Both the position numbers and the translations under genes were made by a program. Positions 45,301-53,675 of a stretch of 64,000 bases of DNA are shown in pieces; the first letter of the stretch is position 1; every line of letters starts with the position of its first letter. Origin of the DNA: Oceanobacillus sp. J11TS1 (GTDB lineage: Bacteria; Bacillota; Bacilli; Bacillales; Amphibacillaceae); assembly GCF_018333215.1 (NCBI RefSeq), contig NZ_BORO01000016.1:1-64000 (forward strand). Reading direction: 5' to 3'. The notes below the pieces were generated by a model. That model saw only the letters and a program-made list of their open reading frames with translations. It ran no database searches and was not told the DNA's origin.

Positions 45301-45909
45301 TTATAATTCTTCAATATTGTATTCGGAATATCCTTCATAGTAGTAACTTACATCTATTCCTTTCATGAAAATTTCTCTATCGTTAATTTTTTCTGTCAAG
45401 GCTTGTTTCAACACATGTTTAATCTCGATATCTTTCACTGGACTGCGTTCCATAGCCATTAGATGATCTTCTTTATCTACCTGATTCCAGTCAATAACCT
45501 TTTGGATCCCGGCCTTTAGCATTAAATCAAGCCAAATCCTAGTACTTCTACCATTTCCCTCTCGAAATGGATGAGCGATGTTCATTTCAACATACTTTTC
45601 AATAATCTCTTCAAAAGAGTTTTGAGGCATCTTATCTATATAATCCAAGGAATGTTTTAAGTACATAACCGGAGCAAATCGGAAATTATTCTTGGCTATA
45701 TTCACGTCACGCATAACGCCGGCAAATTTATAGATATCTTCAAAGAGATATTTATGAATTTCGCTTAAGCCTTTAAAAGTTCCTACTTCAATAGAGTCAA
45801 TATCACCCGAGTCAAAGAGTCGTTTCGCTTTTTCCTTCGATATTTTTTCTTTCATTCGGTTGAGTTCAACTTGAGTAGTTATTCCAAGTTTATTCTCAAG
45901 AATTGACAC
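45301..45909 (-). CDS. Class III Fic protein (AMP transferase)
   Basis: Fic enzymes transfer AMP, or another nucleoside monophosphate, to target proteins. The 202-residue protein has the active-site loop [12 protein letters not shown] at 113-124 (consensus HPFxEGNGR) with the catalytic His113, and the flap region around [16 protein letters not shown]. The C-terminal SYYYEG (188-193) matches the inhibitory [S/T]xxxE[G/N] motif, so it is class III, self-inhibited from its own last helix. No antitoxin gene is adjacent. Targets cannot be predicted. A purine-rich AGGAGGAAGTGG precedes the start. Confidence 0.93.
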   Translation of the reverse strand: MSILENKLGITTQVELNRMKEKISKEKAKRLFDSGDIDSIEVGTFKGLSEIHKYLFEDIYKFAGVMRDVNIAKNNFRFAPVMYLKHSLDYIDKMPQNSFEEIIEKYVEMNIAHPFREGNGRSTRIWLDLMLKAGIQKVIDWNQVDKEDHLMAMERSPVKDIEIKHVLKQALTEKINDREIFMKGIDVSYYYEGYSEYNIEEL

Positions 45910-46276
45910 GTTACCACTTCCTCCTTAATTTGTTATACAAATATCTTTTGGAATGTAGATTTCTTAATACTGAAAATTACCTGTAGGTATTTCTAGTATA
46001 CCATGATTGTTGGAATTTAAGGACGAATGGCGATTAGGAACATCGAATGGTAAACGATAAAAACCAGAACAGTATTTCATGTATTTGCATTCGAAAGAAC
46101 TATAGGTGAAATTTAAAATCAATCGCAAGGGACAAGAAATGTTACTTTCTTTATGAAGAACAGCAAACTATGTAACATCTTCAATAAGTGATAAATTAAT
46201 CTAGCCGTTTTAATAAAGGAGGTTTAAAATAGATAATAATAATATCCATACAAAGATCGAAAGGAGTGTCAAAGAT
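45910..46276. other. Intergenic stretch, nothing recognised
   Basis: This is a low-complexity, AT-rich region between the Fic gene and the UPF0158 remnant. A GAAAGGAG ribosome binding site lies at 46259-46266. Confidence 0.4.
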
Positions 46277-46448
46277 ATGAAAGTAAATTTAGAAGATGTA
46301 TTGGAGGCCATTGAATTAATTTAGGCGTTTTAAAGATAACATTTCCTATTTTGATATAGAGGATCAATGGTTTTCTTACCGGGACAAGGAATATAAACGT
46401 ATGGCCATTCGTTGGTGTGAAGATCATAATATAGAATATGTTAAATAA
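46277..46448 (+). pseudogene. UPF0158 family remnant
   Basis: The start MKVNLEDVLEAIEL is followed by an early stop. A second frame then gives FDIEDQWFSYRDKEYKRMAI and RWCEDHNIEYVK, the typical C-terminal end of UPF0158 proteins (family pattern WxxFRDxxYxxxAxxWCExNxI). The family is about 130-150 residues, so a central deletion of about 90 residues has occurred. It lies just upstream of the phosphatase gene and may once have formed an operon with it. Confidence 0.65.
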
Positions 46449-46616
46449 AGGTGAACGGAAGTATGAAATCACAGCAACTGTTGCCTGATTATATTCTTGG
46501 TGAATGTTCCACGAACAGAATCATAGCGCTTTCTGAATCTTTGGTTGATTAAGTGGCCGTTTGATATTGTTACGGTAAAAGTGGAGGCATGAGATAACAA
46601 ATAAGGAGGGATAACC

Positions 46617-47348
46617 ATTAACGATAAACGAATCCTGGCTATCAGCGACATACATGGATGTTATGACGAACTTGTTAAACTTTTAGAAATAAATCATTAT
46701 AATCCAGCAGAAGACCAACTTATTTTACTTGGTGATTATATAGATAGAGGACCAAAATCGAAGCAGGCCGTTTCCTATGTCATGAAGCTTGTGGAGTATG
46801 GTGCGATTGCGATAAGAGGAAATCACGACCAGATGTTTTTAGACTTTATATATAGTGATGATCCAATGGAAATGGAGCTATATTTAAGAAACGGCGGTCT
46901 TTCCACATTGGAAACCTATGTCGGATACGAGCACTTTCAATATGGACCTACAAAGGAAAATTTACATGCTGCCAAGCAGTTTATAACGGAAAACGAAAAA
47001 GAACATGTAGAATTCCTATCGAATCTGCCATACTACTATGAAACAGAAAATCATCTATTTATCCATGCAGGTTTTGATCCATCATTATCAGACTGGAAGC
47101 AGACGCCTGATTACGATAAAATCTGGATTCGCCACGAATTTTTGGGCTTCGATCATAACTATGATTTTACAGTCGTACATGGGCATTCACCCACTCAATA
47201 TATTCGTGGAAACAATGATAACAGCGTATTCTTTGGAAATAAGAAAATCGGAATCGATGGAGCTTGCGCATATGGAGGCAGGTTAAACTGTTTGGTTATT
47301 TCTGAAGATTCGTATACGACGACATATATAAATCATGGAGAAGGATAA
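46617..47348 (+). CDS. PPP-family metallophosphatase, ATT start codon
   Basis: This is a 243-residue serine/threonine-phosphatase-like or ApaH-like enzyme. All metal motifs are present: SDIHG at 10-14, GDYIDRG at 39-45, RGNHD at about 67-71, FIHAGF near 149, and VHGHSP near 185. The first in-frame ATG is at 46782, which would delete SDIHG and GDYIDRG. An in-frame stop at 46602 limits the start, and no ATG, GTG or TTG lies between. AAGGAGGG at 46603-46610 is 6 bp before ATT (46617), so ATT initiation is inferred. CTG at 46635 is a weaker alternative. If not used, the gene is silent. Confidence 0.8.
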   Translation: MNDKRILAISDIHGCYDELVKLLEINHYNPAEDQLILLGDYIDRGPKSKQAVSYVMKLVEYGAIAIRGNHDQMFLDFIYSDDPMEMELYLRNGGLSTLETYVGYEHFQYGPTKENLHAAKQFITENEKEHVEFLSNLPYYYETENHLFIHAGFDPSLSDWKQTPDYDKIWIRHEFLGFDHNYDFTVVHGHSPTQYIRGNNDNSVFFGNKKIGIDGACAYGGRLNCLVISEDSYTTTYINHGEG

Positions 47349-47419
47349 CTTGAGATAGATATTATTTTTCTAGAAACAAGTATAAATTAATAGATTGATC
47401 GATAACAAGAGGTGATATA

Positions 47420-48379
47420 ATGGCGAACATTCAGGATGTTGCTAAAGCAGCTGGTGTATCTGTCACGACGGTTTCGCGTGTATTAAATAACCATCCTTAT
47501 GTAAAGAAGGAAAAGGAAGAGGCTGTCAAAAAAGCAATCATAGAAACCGGTTATATTCCCAATATTAATGCAGTCAATTTAAAAAAAGGAAAGACACACT
47601 TAGTAGGTGTTGTTTTGCCATTTTTAGACCATCCATATTTTTCGCAGTTAGTTCAAGGGGTTTCGCAAGCTGCTTCAGTTCACCAGTATAAATTAGTGCT
47701 CTATCAGACTGGATATCACGAGGAGCAGGAAATGGAAGCTTTGGAAATGTTAAAGTTAAAACAAATTGACAGTCTGATCATCTGTTCCAGAAAGATATCT
47801 CTAGATAAGGTTGCACATTATCGCGAGTATGGAAAAATTGTTCTTTTTGAAAATGGGGAGAAGATGCCGTTAAGTTATACATTTGTGGACCATTATGCAT
47901 GCTTTATGAAGGCTCTGGAGTATCTTTATGAGCGGGGGCACCGGGAAATTGGATTTTCTATTAATCGCTTAGAGGGAACAAATGGCAGACAGCGTGAACA
48001 GGCTTATCGCGATTTTCTAAAATTAAAAGAACTGCCTTATAACGAAAATTATATCTTTAAAAATTGCCTCTACATAGAAGATGGGGAACGTATTTTAAAA
48101 GAAATTTCTATATCATGGAAGCGACCGACAGCTATACTAGCTACAAGTGACCAGGTAGCGGCCGGAATAATTACCTCCAGTTCCAAATATCAATTCAAGA
48201 TACCGGATGATTTAGCAGTTATTGGCTTCGATAATCAACCGATAGCTCGTGCAATGAATATTACTACAGTTAATATACCTTTATATTCCATTGGACAGCT
48301 TCTGTTTGAACAGGCTATATCTGATCATGTTTCTTATAAAGAAGTTACTGCTGAATTAATTGTAAGATCGACAGTTTGA
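47420..48379 (+). CDS. LacI-family transcriptional regulator
   Basis: This is a 319-residue repressor. The N-terminal helix-turn-helix NIQDVAKAAGVSVTTVSRVL (3-22) and hinge helix INAVNLKKGKTH are canonical. The periplasmic-binding-protein-like core includes VGVVLPFLDHPYFSQLVQGV, TFVDHYACFMKALEYLYERG, AILATSDQVAAGII and VIGFDNQPIARAMNITTVNI. The hinge LKKGKT has Lys where many have Arg. No sugar operon is adjacent, so its target is elsewhere or lost. AAGAGGTGAT precedes the ATG. The ligand is unknown. Confidence 0.92.
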   Translation: MANIQDVAKAAGVSVTTVSRVLNNHPYVKKEKEEAVKKAIIETGYIPNINAVNLKKGKTHLVGVVLPFLDHPYFSQLVQGVSQAASVHQYKLVLYQTGYHEEQEMEALEMLKLKQIDSLIICSRKISLDKVAHYREYGKIVLFENGEKMPLSYTFVDHYACFMKALEYLYERGHREIGFSINRLEGTNGRQREQAYRDFLKLKELPYNENYIFKNCLYIEDGERILKEISISWKRPTAILATSDQVAAGIITSSSKYQFKIPDDLAVIGFDNQPIARAMNITTVNIPLYSIGQLLFEQAISDHVSYKEVTAELIVRSTV

Positions 48380-48666
48380 AAAAATATCTCATGAACGAGG
48401 AACAAGATTATTGTTGCAGCTTTTATTTAGGTGAGAAGTCCATCTATGTCATGATGATAAAAGCAACCCGGGGTTAGCAAGGGATACCGAATCCCATATG
48501 ATCATGCCTTCTACAGTTACACTCATACCAGGTTTCAATCCTATACTAATTAACCTGCCGGGCTGCTTTCTATTTCGAGTGTACTTGCTGATATCGTTTT
48601 CAGGTCAAGCACTTTTTAATCTTTTTAGGTTAAAAAGGTATTGAAAAAGACTAGTCCAGGCTTGAG
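48380..48666. other. Intergenic stretch before repeat array B
   Basis: Nothing coding was recognised. The repeat array begins at its right-hand edge. Confidence 0.4.
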
Positions 48667-48875
48667 CCGCTCGGGAAAAGGCTTGAGCGCTCCGATTCAG
48701 GTTCGCTCGAAAAATAGAAAAAGCGCTCCAATCCAGGTTCAACTCGCTCGAAAAAAGCTAACGCGCTCCAATCGAAGTTCAGGCCGCTCGAAAAAAAGCC
48801 AATGCGCTCGGATCGAAGCTCAATCCGCTCGGAAAAAAGCCAACGCGCTCCGCCCCAAGCCACACCCGCTCAAAA
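48667..48875. repeat. Repeat array B, 20/21-bp CGCTC family
   Basis: Eleven CGCTC cores start at 48668, 48688, 48704, 48724, 48745, 48764, 48785, 48805, 48826, 48846 and 48867. Cores alternate mainly between CGCTCC followed by ATCNAAGTTCA and CGCTCG followed by an A6-A7 tract, giving a 40-41 bp double unit. The array lies between the 3' ends of lacI and PAP2. Open frames across it on both strands are artefacts of the repeat. Confidence 0.9.
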
Positions 48876-48885
48876 TTTAAGCATT

Positions 48886-48922
48886 AAAAAAACAGCCCTC
48901 CATTATCTGGAAGGCTGTTTAA
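48886..48922 (-). terminator. Terminator overlapping the PAP2 stop codon
   Basis: CAGCC-type arms (AACAGCCCTCC at 48890-48900 and GGAAGGCTGTT at 48910-48920) enclose the PAP2 stop codon at 48903-48905. A T7 run follows on the minus strand. Confidence 0.75.
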
Positions 48923-49574
48923 GGAATTTGCGAAGTGGCTGCCGAACGAGTGAGTAGACGCCGATGGAAATGAATACCGCTGCTGAGCCATATAAAAATC
49001 CTGCAAGCACATCGGTTGGGAAATGTACACCCAAATAAATTCTTGTAATCAATATAAAGCCAATCCACGCAACAGTGATAAAGCCTATAACCACCTTTTT
49101 CCAAATTTGTGCAGTAGAAAGGATAAGTACCAGGCCGATAAATCCATAAAAAATTGTTGTTGCAGTGGCGTGACCACTTGGAAAGCTTTCATTTGTTTTT
49201 TCAATCAGCTGTAGAAACGCCGGACGTTCTCGATCAAAGACTTTCTTTAAAACCTTTCCGCCGATTGCTGCACAAAATAGGATGGTACCGCCAAACCATA
49301 ATCCTTCCGCAAACTTTCGCTTGAAAAATAGCACAATCGCAATAATTATCGTTAAGACAATAACCAGCTCCATGCTCCCAAGCTCTGTAATTTTCATAAT
49401 AAAGGATGTTTTCCCCTCAGATATAGAACCTTGAATTCGTTCAATCCATGCTAAATCAAATGATCTAATCCAGTTGCTGTCAAAATAAACTCCCCATGCA
49501 ATAACGCCAAATAAAATTAAAAATACTGTTCCTATAATCAATAAAGGCATCGGCGATATTCTTTGCGTTTTCAA
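48903..49574 (-). CDS. PAP2-family phosphatase
   Basis: This 223-residue membrane phosphatase has six helices and the three PAP2 signatures: KKVFDRERP (KxxxxxxRP), SFPSGHATATTIFYGF (PSGH) and TRIYLGVHFPTDVLAG (SRxxxxxHxxxD, here T-R). It probably recycles undecaprenyl pyrophosphate or removes phosphate from lipid phosphates at the outer face of the membrane. The TTG at 49574 is chosen since AAAGAGGG lies 8 bp upstream; the open frame runs back to 49673 with no binding site. It is monocistronic. Confidence 0.9.
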   Translation of the reverse strand: MKTQRISPMPLLIIGTVFLILFGVIAWGVYFDSNWIRSFDLAWIERIQGSISEGKTSFIMKITELGSMELVIVLTIIIAIVLFFKRKFAEGLWFGGTILFCAAIGGKVLKKVFDRERPAFLQLIEKTNESFPSGHATATTIFYGFIGLVLILSTAQIWKKVVIGFITVAWIGFILITRIYLGVHFPTDVLAGFLYGSAAVFISIGVYSLVRQPLRKFLKQPSR

Positions 49575-49729
49575 TATAATAACCCTCTTTCTTTCATCAG
49601 TGTTCCTTCTATCTTCTATAAGATTTCGAACTTTATTGTACCTAATATTATATTTTTTTGCATGGATAAGCAAAAAAATATAGTCTAATAGAATTTAGCA
49701 CGTTTACTTTTTTATTTAAAGGGGAAAAG

Positions 49730-49752
49730 AAAAGTAATTTGTAATTACTTTT
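49730..49752. promoter_or_regulatory. 10-bp perfect inverted repeat, candidate operator
   Basis: AAAAGTAATT-TGT-AATTACTTTT lies 17 bp before the reductase start, directly upstream of the AAGGGGGAA ribosome binding site. The size and form suit a DUF24/MarR-type redox repressor, as for quinone reductases in Bacillus; this is inference. Confidence 0.5.
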
Positions 49753-49769
49753 GCAAGGGGGAAAATAGA

Positions 49770-50783
49770 ATGGAACAAGAACAATTAATACTAAAAGAGC
49801 GTCCAGATGGATTGCCAAATAAGGATACATTTCAATTTAAAAAAGTGGAAGTTGCTGAACCAGCGGAGGATGAGGTTTTACTTAAAACGTTGTATGTTTC
49901 TGTAGATCCATATATGCGAGGGAGAATGTCTGATGCACCTTCTTATGCACAGCCTTTTGAGGTGGGAAAGCCTCTAAACGGAGGTACTGTCAGTCAGGTG
50001 ATAAAGTCAAATAGTGACAGATTTCATACAGGTGATTTAGTGACAGGAGCGCTTGATTTTCAGGAATATAATGTCGTTAAAGCAGATAAAGTACGAAAGG
50101 TGAGCGCAAAGGGAGTGTCTCCTAGCAATGCACTCAGTGTACTAGGGATGCCTGCTCTGACTGCATATTTTGGAATGATGCATATTGGTGAGCCTAAAAA
50201 AGGAGAAACGGTTGTTGTGTCAGGAGCAGCAGGGGCAGTAGGGCAAATTGCAGGACAATTAGCGAAAAAGGCTGGCGCTCGTGTCGTTGGCATTGTTGGA
50301 TCAGAGAAAAAAGCAACGTATATTACAGAGACACTTGGCTATGATGCTGTAGTTGAATATAAAAAAGGAAATGTCAGCAAGCAGCTAAGAGAAGCGTGTC
50401 CAGATGGAATCGATGTTTATTATGAAAATGTTGGCGGTGATATTTCAGATGCTGTCTGGCCTTTATTAAATACCTTTGCCCGTGTACCCGTGTGTGGTGC
50501 CATTTCTTCCTATAATTTAAAGGAGGGAGAGAAAGATATAGGCCTGCGAGTTCAGCAATTTCTTATTAAATCACGTGTCAAAATGCAAGGCTTTCTTGTA
50601 GGTGATTTTGCAGAACATAATAAGGAAGCATTTGAAGCATTGGAGAAAGCTGTTTCTAATGGAGAATTAAAATTTGAAGAGACAATTCATGAAGGATTTC
50701 ATGCAATTCCAGATGCATTTCTAGGCTTGTTTTCTGGTGAGAATATTGGTAAACAGCTTGTGAAAGTTGCTGATGAGGAATAA
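49770..50783 (+). CDS. NADP-dependent leukotriene B4 dehydrogenase-like reductase (YfmJ-like)
   Basis: This is a 337-residue zinc-free MDR reductase of the PTGR/CurA group. VSVDPYMRGRMSDAPSYAQP (about 48-67) is the group signature. VLGMPALTAYFGMMHIGEPK and VVVSGAAGAVGQIAGQLAKK (about 149-168) form the NADP site, and YYENVGGDISDAVWPLLNTF follows. Members reduce the C=C bond of reactive enones, so detoxification of electrophiles is likely. The gene is alone, with a palindrome overlapping its promoter area and a terminator at 50796. Confidence 0.92.
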   Translation: MEQEQLILKERPDGLPNKDTFQFKKVEVAEPAEDEVLLKTLYVSVDPYMRGRMSDAPSYAQPFEVGKPLNGGTVSQVIKSNSDRFHTGDLVTGALDFQEYNVVKADKVRKVSAKGVSPSNALSVLGMPALTAYFGMMHIGEPKKGETVVVSGAAGAVGQIAGQLAKKAGARVVGIVGSEKKATYITETLGYDAVVEYKKGNVSKQLREACPDGIDVYYENVGGDISDAVWPLLNTFARVPVCGAISSYNLKEGEKDIGLRVQQFLIKSRVKMQGFLVGDFAEHNKEAFEALEKAVSNGELKFEETIHEGFHAIPDAFLGLFSGENIGKQLVKVADEE

Positions 50784-50795
50784 ATAATAGGAAAG

Positions 50796-50841
50796 AAAGC
50801 CGCTTGATTCAATTGATATTTCTTGAATGAGCGGCTTTTAG
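50796..50841 (+). terminator. Terminator of the YfmJ-like gene
   Basis: AAAGCCGCT (50796-50804) pairs with AGCGGCTTT (50830-50838); the inner GATTCAA/TTGAAT extends the stem. Confidence 0.75.
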
Positions 50842-50974
50842 TCTGATGTCTAATTCAATAGTGTTTGGTCTTAAAAAGCAATCGGAACCTGGAATGTGAT
50901 CCAGTATTTGTTCTGTTATATTTGAACAGAAAGTGATTTTATATGAAACGGTGAGTAGTTTTCATTTTATCCTT

Positions 50975-52003
50975 TTAAATCATAAAATAAGCAACAATGG
51001 AAAGGAAAACAGAAGTAATTGCGACAGCGAGCAACGGTTTCAGAGCTCTGCTACGTAAATCTTTAAGACTAACGTTTAGTCCCAGGCCAACCATAGCAGC
51101 TGTTAGAATCCATGTTGTTGCAGAAGAAATCCCTTCCATAAAGTTAGCTGAGACAGGAATTACCTTACCGAGCACATAACTGCCGATAATACTCATCAAA
51201 ATAAAACCAAGTAAAAACCACGGAAAGTCAACTTTATTTTGTGTTTGTTCCCCTTTATTTTTTCGCTTTATAAAATAGATAAGGATAAAGCAGAGGGGGA
51301 CCAGTAAAAATACCCGTCCTAGCTTTGCAAGCAGGGCAACAGCTAATGCATCTTCACCAGCTGGTTCTGCTGCAATGGCAACATGAGCAAGTTCATGTAA
51401 GCTGATTCCCGACCATATTCCGTATTCCATTGACGTTAAAGGTAAATAGGAGTTTACGATGGTATATCCAATCGCAAAAACCGTACCCAACATTGCGATA
51501 ATCCCAACGCTTATTGCTGTGTCTTCATCCTTCGTTTTGATGATGGGTGCAACGGCAGCGATTGCTGCAGCGCCACAGACACCGGTTCCTACTCCAAGTA
51601 AAAGTGAAATGTTTTTATCTGCTTTGGTTAATTTGGCTAGCCCCATCATAATACCAATCGCAAACAGAATAACGAAAACATCACGTACAAGCAGTCCCAG
51701 ACCGTCATGAAACACGGTGTGGATATTGAGTTTTAATCCATATAAAATGATGGCGAAACGGAGAAGCTTTTTGGTTGAAAAGGTGATGCCCAGACGCAGT
51801 GCTTCTGGATATCCAAAAATTTGCCGATAAACCACCGCGATGATAATGGCACAGGCTAATTGCCCGATAGGTTGAAACCCTGGCACCATGGCTAATAAGT
51901 ACCCCAATAATGCAATAAAAAAAGTAAATGCAATTCCAGCAATCCATCTTTCCCAAGCAATGAGATATTGTCTGCTTTTCCCGTGCGATGCTTGTTCAGT
52001 CAT
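50975..52003 (-). CDS. YeiH/UPF0324 family membrane transporter
   Basis: This 342-residue protein has about ten helices. The family signatures FAIILYGLKLNIHTV (about 84-98), LLGVGTGVCGAAAIAAVAPI (about 135-154, GxGxCGxxA) and WSGISLHELAHVAIAAEPAG (about 198-217) are all present. Relatives are proposed sulfate or sulfonate-related exporters and are often divergent from a LysR gene. The start at 52003 is chosen for AGGAGGTG 5 bp upstream; an in-frame upstream ATG at 52081 lacks support. The LysR partner survives here only as a 15-codon stub at 52125. Confidence 0.9.
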   Translation of the reverse strand: MTEQASHGKSRQYLIAWERWIAGIAFTFFIALLGYLLAMVPGFQPIGQLACAIIIAVVYRQIFGYPEALRLGITFSTKKLLRFAIILYGLKLNIHTVFHDGLGLLVRDVFVILFAIGIMMGLAKLTKADKNISLLLGVGTGVCGAAAIAAVAPIIKTKDEDTAISVGIIAMLGTVFAIGYTIVNSYLPLTSMEYGIWSGISLHELAHVAIAAEPAGEDALAVALLAKLGRVFLLVPLCFILIYFIKRKNKGEQTQNKVDFPWFLLGFILMSIIGSYVLGKVIPVSANFMEGISSATTWILTAAMVGLGLNVSLKDLRSRALKPLLAVAITSVFLSIVAYFMI

Positions 52004-52124
52004 GACAGCACCTCCTATGAATAGCATAGTCGATACAAATGTATAAGGAAAATAATTTATTATAATAGTGATGATAAGCAATATATTATGATAGGAAATG
52101 CTTAAAAAGAAACAGGCTAAGAAA

Positions 52125-52170
52125 ATGGATATCCAGTTACAATTATTTATAACGGTTGCCGAAAAGCAGC
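52125..52170 (+). pseudogene. N-terminal stub of a LysR-family regulator
   Basis: MDIQLQLFITVAEKQ is the exact opening of a LysR-type helix-turn-helix. After this the family sequence stops, and the GC-rich repeat array starts within 30 bp. It is divergent from the YeiH gene, the usual position for that transporter's regulator. The remaining 280 or so codons are gone. Confidence 0.7.
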
Positions 52171-52197
52171 TTGCTTCCCCATGGAGTACGGGCGGCG

Positions 52198-52395
52198 CGC
52201 TCCGATCCAGGTTGAATGCGCTCGAAAAAAGAGTAGAGCGCTCCGATCCAGGTTGAATGCGCTCGAAAAAAGGAATCCGCGCTCCAACCTAGGTTGAACG
52301 CGCTCGAAAAAAGAGTAAAGCGCTCCAGCCCAGGCTAAAAGCGCTCGAAAATGGAATCCGCGTCCGATCCAAGCTGATCTAGCTCGAAACAAGTC
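52198..52395. repeat. Repeat array C, 20/21-bp CGCTC family
   Basis: Cores start at 52198, 52219, 52239, 52260, 52280, 52301, 52321, 52342, about 52361 (degenerate) and 52381. Spacing alternates 21 and 20 bp strictly: CGCTCC plus GATCCAGGTTGAAT, then CGCTCG plus an A-tract. The double unit is 41 bp. It is the best-preserved of the three arrays and the same orientation. Confidence 0.92.
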
Positions 52396-52534
52396 AAACC
52401 CCCAGCTTCCAACTCACACTCCAAGAAAAATTCCCAATAGCCGCCTCTTTTTCTCCTGAATAATTAACTTTTTAATTAAATATTACGAGGATCTTAATCG
52501 TAAATTTTATGAAAATACAATAAAAACTAAGTAG

Positions 52535-52564
52535 TTGACAAAAAACCAATGGGTCACGTACAAT
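52535..52564 (+). promoter_or_regulatory. Promoter of the tetR-MFS pair
   Basis: TTGACA (52535-52540) and TACAAT (52559-52564) are 18 bp apart. GTAC-AAT-GTAC (52557-52567) overlaps the -10 and TGAC-N6-GTCA follows at 52591-52604; either may be a TetR operator. Confidence 0.65.
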
Positions 52565-52700
52565 GTACACTTGACTATAAAGTTCTTCACTGACTTGTTG
52601 GTCATACAGATAGGGGAAATTCGTTAGTCCATATCCAGGAAGAAAAGAGCGTTTCTCAAAGGGAAATCCAAGAATTAACCTTGTATAAAGGAGGAAAAGC

Positions 52701-53588
52701 ATGGATAAGAAAGAAGAAATTATGCAGTCAGCGATCTATCTTTTTTCTAAAAAAGGGTATCTAGCCACATCGGTCCAGGAAATTGCAAATGAATGCAGGA
52801 TCTCAAAGGGGACATTATATAATTTTTTTGATTCTAAAGAAGAATTATTAATTCAAGTTATCCAGCACAATTATAGAAAAATGTTGCAGCAGGCTGCGAA
52901 TCTTAATCTTGATTCATCTTTGCCGCCAAAAGAAAGGTTGATTCAGAAAATTGTTGTCCAGTTTGATGGCGTACGTGAAAATAAGGATTATATGAATATG
53001 TTACTCAGGGTTTTACCACCTCATGATAATCCCCAAATTTCATTACTTATGAACAGAATTCGGATTACTATGATGAATTGGTATAAAGATTGCCTGATTG
53101 AGGCGTATGGAAAGAAAGTAGAACCATATATTTGGGATCTTGCTCTTATGTTTCAAGGAACGTTGAAGGAATATACACTGTTGATTTTCCGTGATCATAA
53201 AGATATCGATTTCAGGAGTGTTGCCCGTTTTGTCGTTGAACAGTTCGATAGGATGGTTCATAATGCGGCAGACGTAGAGCCTGTTTTGACTTCTTGGGAG
53301 ATGGAAGACTACGAGGCTTTGAAAGCAAATTTAGAACCGAAGACTCCGGAAGAACAAATCAATCAATTTTTGGAAGAACTCGAGGAAAAAGTGAAAAAAT
53401 CAGCTTTGCATGAAGAGGCGAAGAATGAATCGATTTTAGCCATTGAATCTTTTCGAAACGAGATGCATGAAAAGAAACCAAGAAAGTTTTTGATAAAGTC
53501 CTTGCTGCTATTTTTTGCTGAAATCGAAGAATGCAAACCGCTAGTAAAGCGAATGGAAGTATTATTAAAAACGTTACAGATCACATAA
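52701..53588 (+). CDS. TetR/AcrR-family regulator
   Basis: This 295-residue protein is longer than usual for the family. The N-terminal helix-turn-helix SAIYLFSKKGYLATSVQEIA and CRISKGTLYNFFDSKEELL (about 10-50) is canonical. The ligand domain covers about 55-190, and an extra helical C-terminal stretch (about 200-295, many Glu and Lys) resembles regulators of the YcgE/LmrA type next to DHA2 pumps. AAAGGAGGAAAAGC precedes the ATG. The MFS gene follows after 87 bp. It most likely represses that pump until a drug binds. Confidence 0.9.
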   Translation: MDKKEEIMQSAIYLFSKKGYLATSVQEIANECRISKGTLYNFFDSKEELLIQVIQHNYRKMLQQAANLNLDSSLPPKERLIQKIVVQFDGVRENKDYMNMLLRVLPPHDNPQISLLMNRIRITMMNWYKDCLIEAYGKKVEPYIWDLALMFQGTLKEYTLLIFRDHKDIDFRSVARFVVEQFDRMVHNAADVEPVLTSWEMEDYEALKANLEPKTPEEQINQFLEELEEKVKKSALHEEAKNESILAIESFRNEMHEKKPRKFLIKSLLLFFAEIEECKPLVKRMEVLLKTLQIT

Positions 53589-53675
53589 AAGGATTCGGGC
53601 AGGGAATAGAAAGAAATACACAGTCTGTCAAAAAAACAACAGAATTATACGAGAAATAGGAGATGAATATAGACG

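Noticed and set aside
48651-48863. Open frames across repeat array B (both strands), and the one at 52147-52392 across array C
   Set aside because: The repeat lacks stops in some frames because of its unit length and composition; there is no ribosome binding site and the peptides do not resemble each other in a protein-like way.
31641-52395. CRISPR interpretation of the repeat arrays
   Set aside because: Repeats are contiguous 20/21-bp units without unique spacers, units are degenerate, and no cas gene is in the window.
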